NCBI RefSeq assembly: GCF_017357225.1
Contig: NZ_CP071609.1
Coordinates: 190,753 to 254,752 of the forward strand
Source: Rhizobium binae
GTDB lineage: Bacteria; Pseudomonadota; Alphaproteobacteria; Rhizobiales; Rhizobiaceae
Length of the DNA stretch: 64,000 bases
Direction: 5' to 3'
In this document: positions 57,585 to 64,000 of the stretch, one piece after another
Position numbering within the stretch: the stretch's first letter is position 1
How the letters are laid out: every line of letters starts with the position of its first letter
Translations under genes and position numbers: made by a program
The notes under the pieces: generated by a model
Database searches by the model: none
Told to the model about the DNA's origin: nothing
What the model saw: the letters and a program-made list of their open reading frames with translations, nothing else

Positions 57585-58763
57585 ATGCCAGCCCTTTATT
57601 TCACCGAAAACGAGTACCAGGCGCGACTCGCCGCAACAAAAGTGGAAATGCAGACATCAGGACTTGATACCCTCATTCTTTCTGATCCGGCCAACATCTT
57701 CTACCTGACCGGCTTCGACGCATGGGCATTTTATGCTCCACTGTTTCTTGTCGTCGCCGCCAACGAGGATCAACCGATCTGGATCGGCCGGTTCATGGAC
57801 GCTGTTTCGGCTCGCGATACGACCTATATGCGCGAGGAGAACATCCGCGCGTATCCAGACAGTTTCGTTCAATCGACCACCTCACACCCCGTTCAGCCGG
57901 TATCGGAAATCTTGAAGGAACGGCGCCTCGACAAAGGTGTAATCGGCGTTGAGATGGGCGCGTATTATTATACTGCCCGTATCCACGCCGAGTTTGTCAA
58001 CTCCCTGCCGAACGCACGGTTCGAGGATGCCGAACTCTTGGTCAATCGCGTAAGGTTGGTAAAGAGCAGTGCAGAGCAGACCTATATGCGCCAAGCCGGT
58101 CGAATCGTAGATGCGGCGATGTCCGCTGCAGTCGAAAAATGCGCCCCAGGTGTGCGCGAGTGCGACGTGGTTGCAGAGATATACAAGGCGCAGATTTCTG
58201 GGCTTCCTGACGCCGGTGGCGTTTATACGACAAGCCCTCCGCATTTTTGTGCCGATGAACGCGTGCGCACACCGCATGGCCTGTGGACTGATCGCCCTTT
58301 GAAGAGAGATGCGCCCCTCAACATCGAGATCGCAGGATCGCGCCTTCACTACCATTGCCCGATGACACGCACGGTATTTCTGGGCCGGCCGCCGGACAGC
58401 TACCGCAGGCTTGCCGCGGCCGTGGTCGAGGGATTGAACACGACGATGGGCAGCATCCGTCCAGGCATGGCGGCCGAAGAGGTCGAATTGGTGTGGCGCG
58501 GGTCGATCGCAAAGCACGGTTTCGAGAAGGAAGCACGCCTCGGCTATTCGATCGGTCTCGGTTTTCCGCCGACATGGGGCGAGCGTACGGTCAGCTTGCG
58601 TCCCGGAGACAAGACAGTCTTGCAGCCGGGCATGGCGTTCCACTGCATGTCCGGGCTTTGGCTCGATGACACTGGCATTGCGATCACGCAATCCTTCCTG
58701 GTGACCGAGGAAGGAAATGAGCCTCTGACGCAATTCGAGCGAGAGTTGGTTTCCATCTCGTAG
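57585..58763 (+). CDS. M24 family EutD/DoeA-like hydrolase
   Basis: 392 aa from the ATG at 57585 with AGGAG upstream; longer frames lack signals. Creatinase N-domain (about 15-150) then pita-bread domain. Sequence stretches YHCPMTRTVFLGRPPDSY, GYSIGLGFPPTWGERTVSL and GMAFHCMSGLWLDDTG are those of ectoine hydrolase EutD/DoeA. The metal ligands of M24 peptidases are replaced (for example CPMTRT for SDITRT), consistent with a metal-independent amidohydrolase. The substrate may be ectoine or an N-acyl-diamino acid, but eutE and ehu genes are not seen nearby. Confidence 0.85.
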   Translation: MPALYFTENEYQARLAATKVEMQTSGLDTLILSDPANIFYLTGFDAWAFYAPLFLVVAANEDQPIWIGRFMDAVSARDTTYMREENIRAYPDSFVQSTTSHPVQPVSEILKERRLDKGVIGVEMGAYYYTARIHAEFVNSLPNARFEDAELLVNRVRLVKSSAEQTYMRQAGRIVDAAMSAAVEKCAPGVRECDVVAEIYKAQISGLPDAGGVYTTSPPHFCADERVRTPHGLWTDRPLKRDAPLNIEIAGSRLHYHCPMTRTVFLGRPPDSYRRLAAAVVEGLNTTMGSIRPGMAAEEVELVWRGSIAKHGFEKEARLGYSIGLGFPPTWGERTVSLRPGDKTVLQPGMAFHCMSGLWLDDTGIAITQSFLVTEEGNEPLTQFERELVSIS

Positions 58764-58841
58764 CCTCGTGGAGTGAGGTTCTTGTCCAGCCGGAAATAGA
58801 ATGCTTCGCCTGCGCCATAGTGGTCGCGGATTTCTGAGCTT

Positions 58842-58860
58842 GCGCCACATCCTGTGGCGC
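58842..58860. other. Perfect 7-bp hairpin between M24 and DUF2817 genes
   Basis: Arms GCGCCAC (58842-58848) and GTGGCGC (58854-58860) enclose a 5-base loop, 35 bases before the next ATG. No T-tract follows, so it is not a classic terminator. It may be a processing or stability element in the operon. Confidence 0.4.
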
Positions 58861-58894
58861 CAGCGCACCCCTACCCCATAGTGATAAAGACGCC

Positions 58895-59968
58895 ATGAAG
58901 AACCTGTTTTCGGATACCTATTTTGAAGCCCGCACGCGTTTTCTGGACGCGACAAAGGTCCAATCTTATCGATCGAGCTACAGTGGACCTGAGGGCCAGC
59001 CACTTTCTACGGATGTCGCTTTTCTCGGCGACCCCGATGCAGACTACCTGCTCGTTTCTATCGCAGGCACGCATGGTGTGGAGGGGTATTGTGGATCTGC
59101 GGCGCAGCTGTCCCTTCTTCAGTGGCAGTTGGGAAATAGCCTCAGGGGATCTGTCGGCATACTTCTCATCCACGCCTTGAACGCATATGGCTTTGCTTGG
59201 GACCGGCGCGTCACTGCCGAGGGATGCGATCTTAATCGGAATTTTGTCGATTTCTCCAAGCCGCTACCGGAAAATCCGGGCTATGATGAGTTGGCAGATC
59301 ATCTCGTTCCATCGGACCTCTCAGCCGAAAGTTTGGCAGTAGCAGAGCACGCGATCGCCGAATTCCGGGCGACCCATGGCGAGGCTGCGTTTCAGACCTC
59401 CCGGAAGAAAGGACAATATTCCAGACCCGAGGGCATGTTTTTCGGAGGCAAGCGCCCGTCAGAGCCGCGGCAAGTCCTTGAGAAGATCTGCATGGATTAC
59501 AAGGTTGCCGAGCGACAGAACGTGATCATCGTTGACTATCACACCGGGCTTGGCCCCTATGGTTATGGCGAGCTTCAAACCGAAACCACGTCGGGGCTTG
59601 AGGGCTATCATCGAGCCTTCGAGATCTTTGGACCATCTGTGACGTCGCCCGACCTGGGAACGTCATCGTCAGTCGCCATCACGGGTACGCAAGACGAGTT
59701 CTGGCAGGGTGAGCTGGGCAGCCGGCACACCTATGTGTGCCTAGAGTTCGGCACCTTTAGCCCGGACAAAGGCCGCGAAGTCCTCCGCAACGATCATTGG
59801 CTTTTTGCATACCACCCAGATCAAGCCAACACAGAGATTGGGAAGCGTATACGAAACGCCACGCGGGAACACTACAACCCCGCACGGCCAGACTGGCAGG
59901 AAATGATCCTGTCTCGCTGCGATCAGGTTCATCGCCAAGCTATTGCCGCGTTGACGCAGGCGAGATGA
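58895..59968 (+). CDS. DUF2817 (M14-like carboxypeptidase-fold) protein
   Basis: 357 aa. M14-like zinc-type signatures: GTHGVEGYCGSAAQLSLLQ (about 50-68, HxxE), NRNFVDF (Asn/Arg substrate residues) and VDYHTGLGPYGYGELQT (His). Family members are predicted zinc amidohydrolases/carboxypeptidases related to N-acyl-amino-acid deacylases. It lies in the operon between M24 and racemase-like genes, so probably removes an amide-linked group from the same substrate. Confidence 0.82.
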   Translation: MKNLFSDTYFEARTRFLDATKVQSYRSSYSGPEGQPLSTDVAFLGDPDADYLLVSIAGTHGVEGYCGSAAQLSLLQWQLGNSLRGSVGILLIHALNAYGFAWDRRVTAEGCDLNRNFVDFSKPLPENPGYDELADHLVPSDLSAESLAVAEHAIAEFRATHGEAAFQTSRKKGQYSRPEGMFFGGKRPSEPRQVLEKICMDYKVAERQNVIIVDYHTGLGPYGYGELQTETTSGLEGYHRAFEIFGPSVTSPDLGTSSSVAITGTQDEFWQGELGSRHTYVCLEFGTFSPDKGREVLRNDHWLFAYHPDQANTEIGKRIRNATREHYNPARPDWQEMILSRCDQVHRQAIAALTQAR

Positions 59969-60058
59969 GACCGCTGAATCCGTAAGCTTCGACATTGGTT
60001 GCCCGCGAAAAGTGATCTCGCTCTAGGTGAATAGAGTTTACAGTTTTAGAGGTGGAAA

Positions 60059-60766
60059 ATGGAAAAGACCTTGGGCCTGCTTCTTTTGGAAAATCGACCA
60101 ATCACTCACGCGGGGGCGCTTTGCAATCCGCATACATTTCCGTTTCCAACCCTGCAAATTGCGGTCTCAGGGGCCACGGTGAGAACTATTATAGACGGGG
60201 ATGAAGATATTCTTGACGCCTATGTCCGTTGCGCGCGGCAACTGGAGAAAGACGGCGTTTCTGCGATCACCTCAAACTGCGGATTTACGTCGCGATTCCA
60301 AGATCAGCTTGCCGCGGCCGTAAACGTCCCGGTCGCCTTATCGAGCCTCTCCTTGGTGCCGTTCGTGGCGACGACTGTTCCCAAGGGCAAGAAAGTCGGC
60401 ATCCTTACCTACGATGCCACACGGATGGGGGAAAAACACTTTGCGGCAGCCGGATGGTCATCGTCTCAGATCGATGTCGCCGTAGCCGGCATCGAAGGGT
60501 CTGAGACGTGGAGGCGATTGGCCGAGCCTATTCCTGACCTTCCGGCTTCGGCCATCGTCGAAGATGTGATGATAGCCACACGAGCACTGCTTCAGCGTGA
60601 GCCTGACGTTGCCGCACTTGTGTTCGAATGCGCTGCCTTCCCGCTCGCGGCCGACGCCGTGCGCCGTGAGACCGGCTTGATGATTGCAGACTATGTCAGT
60701 CTGGCGAAAATGCTCATTGAAGTCAGCCCAGTCAGAGATCGACACGGCGGCGATCAGTCCCCGTGA
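60059..60766 (+). CDS. Asp/Glu racemase superfamily protein 1
   Basis: 235 aa. Catalytic-type Cys pair at the usual superfamily positions: AITSNCGFTSRFQDQL (about 78) and ALVFECAAFPLAADAV (about 192). GVSAITSNCGF resembles hydantoin/aspartate racemases. ATG has GAGGTGG upstream. It sits between the DUF2817 gene and a second family member. Confidence 0.85.
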   Translation: MEKTLGLLLLENRPITHAGALCNPHTFPFPTLQIAVSGATVRTIIDGDEDILDAYVRCARQLEKDGVSAITSNCGFTSRFQDQLAAAVNVPVALSSLSLVPFVATTVPKGKKVGILTYDATRMGEKHFAAAGWSSSQIDVAVAGIEGSETWRRLAEPIPDLPASAIVEDVMIATRALLQREPDVAALVFECAAFPLAADAVRRETGLMIADYVSLAKMLIEVSPVRDRHGGDQSP

Positions 60767-60805
60767 CATCCCGGGTCAATACCCTCACAAGCCACTGGTG
60801 CGAAC

Positions 60806-61519
60806 ATGTGTCAAGAACGAGCCTCAGTCAGCAACGGCATCCTTGGAATTCTGGATCTTGAGCCAGGATTTAACCCAAACGGCTCACCTGTGTCTGGGTC
60901 CTTGCATGACCCATCAATTTTCGCGTTCCCGACCATTCGAGAGACCGTTTCCGGGGCATGGGCGGATGTTGTCGTTCGCGGTGATCCATCCCTGGAAGGA
61001 CCTTACATCGCAGCAGCGCAGAGCCTTGTCAGCCGTGGAGCTACAGCGATTACAGCAGACTGTGGCTTTTCCATTCGGCACCAGGCCGCAATTGCGGCGG
61101 CTGTCCCCGTTCCGGTTGCTGTGTCAGCCCTCTTGCTGACACCAATGATCGTTCGACAATTGTCCGGCGGAGCAAAGCTTGCAGTCCTCACTTTCGATTC
61201 CACTCATTTCGGGGCCGAACTGCTTGGTTTGTCTGATCCAGGTGACATTTCACGGGTGGTTGTTGGCGGAATAGAAAACACGCCAACTTGGGAAAACGAG
61301 ATGAAAAGACCGCCGGTGCGGACAGACCTAAGTGTCCTGCGAGAGGATGTCTGCTCGTGCGTGGAGCGGTTGCGGGAGAAACACCCTGAAGTCCAGGCAT
61401 TATTGCTCGAGTGCACCATGTTTACGCGTATTGCTCAGTCACTTCGCCAATCCACCCGGCTGCCAGTCTACGACGTCACGACTTTGAGCAGAATAGTCAT
61501 GGAGTCCGTTACCCCGTGA
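60806..61519 (+). CDS. Asp/Glu racemase superfamily protein 2
   Basis: 237 aa paralogue of the preceding gene with the same paired Cys: AITADCGFSIRHQAAI and ALLLECTMFTRIAQSL. Starts at the ATG at 60806, 39 bases after the first copy; the ribosome-binding site is weak. Two adjacent paralogues suggest a heteromer or different substrate stereochemistry. Confidence 0.83.
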   Translation: MCQERASVSNGILGILDLEPGFNPNGSPVSGSLHDPSIFAFPTIRETVSGAWADVVVRGDPSLEGPYIAAAQSLVSRGATAITADCGFSIRHQAAIAAAVPVPVAVSALLLTPMIVRQLSGGAKLAVLTFDSTHFGAELLGLSDPGDISRVVVGGIENTPTWENEMKRPPVRTDLSVLREDVCSCVERLREKHPEVQALLLECTMFTRIAQSLRQSTRLPVYDVTTLSRIVMESVTP

Positions 61520-61599
61520 TCCTACGCCCGGGTTCGGCTCGAAACCCTGGTCTTAAAAGCTGATCTGTCAGCAAAAATCTCTTATAAAGGATGACCGTC

Positions 61600-62772
61600 A
61601 TGACGATAAGCAAGGCACCACCCGCGTTCCCCCGGAGCGAATATCTGCGGCGTCTTACACTGGTCAAGTCTGAAATGGCGCGGCGAGATGTCGAGGCACT
61701 CGTTGTGTCCGATCAGCACAACATCACTTATTTGACCGGTTACACCGCTCGATCAGCGTATGTACCACAAGCCTTGGTGATTCTTGCGACGGAGGAAGAG
61801 CCCGTATTTATTCTACGACGGATGGATGCCCCGGCTGCTATGCACCAGTGCTTTATGGAGAGGGACAAAATAATTGCCTATCCAGAGGAGTTGATCGCTC
61901 ACCCGGATAAGGACGGATACGACGCTATTATCGATTACGTCCAGGAAGCGGGCCTTACAGACAAACGGATCGGTATTGAGGAATTCAGCCTTTCCACCCT
62001 CACCGCCGAGAAATTCAAGAGACGTTTGGAAGCATCCAACGTCGTCGACTGCACGAAGGCAGTCACCTGGATTCGTCTCATCAAATCCGATCTTGAGATC
62101 GAAATTATGCGAGAAGCGGCGGCAATTTCAGACGCTGCGATTGCCCGCGCCGCGGAGGTCATTCGGTCTGGAGTGCGCGAAGCAGATGCTTGCGCCGAGA
62201 TTGCGTCCGTCTTGATCCGAGGCGTCAACGGAAAACCGGGCACGCGGCTTGAAGAAATAGCGATCTGCGCGACGCCGCGAACGGGAACATGTCACATCCC
62301 TTGGGCCGAAGACACTTTTCGTCAAGGTTCGCAAATCAACATCGAGCTTGCCGGATCCCGCCATGGCTACTGTGCTGCGCTCATGCGCACTTACTCAATC
62401 GGTGCTCCGTCAGATCGGCTCCGCAGGGTCCATGATATCCAGCTGGAGGGGCTTGATGCTGCGCTCTCGGCTGTTCAACCGGGAGCGACCTGCAGCGATG
62501 TTGCGAACGCTTTTTATCGCACAATCGAAAAAAGGGGGCTGAAGAAGGAATCCCGTTGCGGCTACGCCCATGGGATTGGCTGGACTGAACCGACCGCTAG
62601 CTTGCGTGACAGCGACATGACAGTCCTTCAACCCAACATGACCTTCCATCTAATGCTTGGAAACTGGATCGATGAAGAGTTCGGCTATGTAATCAGCGAA
62701 ACATTTCGGGTTACCCGCACCGGCGTCGACGTTCTTACCACCGCTCCAAGAGTGATATTCCAGGTTTCTTGA
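61600..62772 (+). CDS. M24 family EutD/DoeA-like hydrolase 2
   Basis: 390 aa from the ATG at 61600 with AAGGA 8 bases upstream; an ATG at 61591 is too close to that site. Same architecture as the gene at 57585. Motifs INIELAGSRHGYCAALMRTY, GYAHGIGWTEPTASLRDSDM and MTFHLMLGNWIDEEFG show the same loss of M24 metal ligands. It is clearly related to, but diverged from, its neighbour (GW-TEP in place of GF-PPTW), so it probably has a different substrate. Confidence 0.85.
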   Translation: MTISKAPPAFPRSEYLRRLTLVKSEMARRDVEALVVSDQHNITYLTGYTARSAYVPQALVILATEEEPVFILRRMDAPAAMHQCFMERDKIIAYPEELIAHPDKDGYDAIIDYVQEAGLTDKRIGIEEFSLSTLTAEKFKRRLEASNVVDCTKAVTWIRLIKSDLEIEIMREAAAISDAAIARAAEVIRSGVREADACAEIASVLIRGVNGKPGTRLEEIAICATPRTGTCHIPWAEDTFRQGSQINIELAGSRHGYCAALMRTYSIGAPSDRLRRVHDIQLEGLDAALSAVQPGATCSDVANAFYRTIEKRGLKKESRCGYAHGIGWTEPTASLRDSDMTVLQPNMTFHLMLGNWIDEEFGYVISETFRVTRTGVDVLTTAPRVIFQVS

Positions 62773-62810
62773 CCTGCAGGTCATGCATCGAAAAAATTAG
62801 GAGGCTGCAA

Positions 62811-64000
62811 ATGACTGAGCATCAAAAAGACACGCACGCCAGCCCCACGAGCAGAATCCAGATGACCGGCTCAAACAAGAGCGGCTTGTATCACCTGCAG
62901 CACTTACCTCTTTTCCTCTCCAGGCAGGAGCCGGAGTTTGCGGCAATATTCGAGGCGGTCGATGCGCTACCGATCGACGACACGCATTGCCACGTTATCA
63001 CCGATCAGGACGCGATCACGACGCCAAAGCGTTACCTGGAGCGCATCTCATTGGCGGGAATGCCAATGGCGGCATATTTTCCAAAGGGCGTCTACACAGA
63101 GTGGCTCAACGGGGATGAAGCCAGGAGGCATGATCTCAATAGGATGTATGACATTCAGGGCAAGGTAGATGCGGTAACGGGTGACATTTCCCAAGGGATT
63201 TTCATCAAGTTCCTGGTGAAGGAACTGGCCCAGTTTCTTGGCTGCGAGGCAACACTGGACGCAGTTATCGAGGCCCGCAATGACCGCGGCAAGAACTACT
63301 GGGCGTATGTGAACAGCCTTTTTTGCGACGTCAATTACGAAAACATCATGCTGGAGACCGGCTACCACGAGGATCGGGGTGGTGAAGCAATTGCCCGCTT
63401 CGAGGAGGCGATCGTACCATGCCGGTCAAACCGCATCAGCCGCATTGAAGAGATCCAGAGAGAGTTTTTCCATCTCGACATTTCCTTTGACGAGTTCGAG
63501 GAGCGCTACATCAAAAGGCTGCACGAGACTTTAGACGGCAACGGTAATTTCGGGAAGAAATCATACGGGATGAAATCTTATCTCCTGCCGTTCATTGGTC
63601 TTATCCGACCGCTGCACGACCGCAATCCTGCAAAGGTATCCTGGGAGGCGCTGAGAAGTTCTTTCAGCAAGTTGCCCGATATGGATCGCGAGTCTGCCGC
63701 AGAAATTACCAAGGATCTGCGCCGCTACACATTCACTCTCGCACTCGAGGAGTGTCTCAAGCGAGACATGCCCATGCAGATCCACGCAGGTGACGGTGAA
63801 GCTCCTGACGTGGTCCTTCGCAATCAGGACCCGTTTTTCTTGGAAGAGGTTGTCCGGTTTGATCGCGACAACATGATGCGCATGCCTAAAATTATTCCGC
63901 TGCATGCCGGCTATCCCTCGGTCGGTAAGGCCGCGTGGCTCAGTCACCTTTACCCCAACTGCTACTTCGAACTGTCGATCATGACCCCTCATGTCCATCA
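62811..64000 (+). CDS. FluG/NodGS-type amidohydrolase, paralogue of 44088-45515 (3' end outside window)
   Basis: Open from the ATG at 62811, with a consensus AGGAGG at 62799-62804, to the window end, at least 396 codons. It aligns along its length with the protein at 44088-45515 and shares the motifs DDTHCHVITDQDAITTPKRY, QIHAGDGEAP and PLHAGYPSVGKAAWLSHLYP. The C-terminal motif FASDNYHVP is expected just beyond the window. It ends the second catabolic locus as visible here. Codon use and context do not mark it as foreign. Confidence 0.88.
   Translation, partial: MTEHQKDTHASPTSRIQMTGSNKSGLYHLQHLPLFLSRQEPEFAAIFEAVDALPIDDTHCHVITDQDAITTPKRYLERISLAGMPMAAYFPKGVYTEWLNGDEARRHDLNRMYDIQGKVDAVTGDISQGIFIKFLVKELAQFLGCEATLDAVIEARNDRGKNYWAYVNSLFCDVNYENIMLETGYHEDRGGEAIARFEEAIVPCRSNRISRIEEIQREFFHLDISFDEFEERYIKRLHETLDGNGNFGKKSYGMKSYLLPFIGLIRPLHDRNPAKVSWEALRSSFSKLPDMDRESAAEITKDLRRYTFTLALEECLKRDMPMQIHAGDGEAPDVVLRNQDPFFLEEVVRFDRDNMMRMPKIIPLHAGYPSVGKAAWLSHLYPNCYFELSIMTPHVH

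Noticed and set aside
1..64000. CRISPR array, tRNA or rRNA genes, replication or conjugation genes
   Set aside because: No regularly spaced repeats, cloverleaf-like sequence or recognisable rep/tra proteins were seen on either strand.

Overview
The window looks like accessory DNA of an alphaproteobacterium, most likely Rhizobiaceae (Rhizobium/Agrobacterium/Ensifer type). This rests on the soxB-soxD-soxA-soxG-folD sarcosine oxidase operon, many polyamine-type and oligopeptide-type ABC transporters, and typical rhizobial IS3 and IS630 elements. No replication, transfer, rRNA or tRNA gene was recognised, so chromosome, chromid and plasmid cannot be told apart. All assignments come from reading the sequence; no searches were run.

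Region 1 (1-8735) is a mobile-element module. Three tandem tyrosine recombinase genes and two small genes all overlap end to start. A RecD-type helicase gene and a pair of diverged direct repeats follow. Recombinases 2 and 3 each carry one in-frame TGA, both followed by C and both between catalytic Arg I and the H-x-x-R box. The helicase gene is frameshifted.

Region 2 (9016-21789) holds glutamate dehydrogenase and purU. It then has a catabolic locus: EutA/maleate-isomerase-like protein and a GntR/FCD regulator on the minus strand, divergent from a creatinase-like M24 protein, a 70-aa protein, an amidase, a PotFGHI-type transporter, an unknown protein and a ProC-like reductase.

Region 3 (21790-28820) is a GATase1-AraC regulator divergent from soxBDAG-folD, which turns sarcosine into glycine and methylene-THF.

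Region 4 (28821-36692) has an IS3-family element with a CTCA target duplication. Beyond it lies a minus-strand set: class III aminotransferase, aldehyde dehydrogenase, 3-oxoacid CoA-transferase A/B and a frameshifted thiolase. An AsnC/Lrp-type regulator remnant lies upstream.

Region 5 (36693-51194) has an intact oligopeptide ABC operon with a FluG/NodGS-like amidohydrolase and a CapA-like phosphoesterase. A second, decaying oligopeptide ABC cluster sits next to it. In that cluster an IS630 element has split oppC, and a 275-bp inversion has flipped the oppB end, the oppC start and the IS end.

Region 6 (52033-64000) is a second catabolic locus: M20 amidohydrolase, polyamine-type transporter with a fused double permease, two EutD/DoeA-like M24 proteins without metal ligands, a DUF2817-type protein, two Asp/Glu-racemase-family proteins, and a second FluG-like amidohydrolase cut by the window end. 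Regions 2 and 6 share a recurring toolkit (racemase-fold protein, metal-less M24, amidohydrolase/amidase, Pot-type importer), which suggests uptake and stepwise hydrolysis of N-substituted amino-acid-like compounds.
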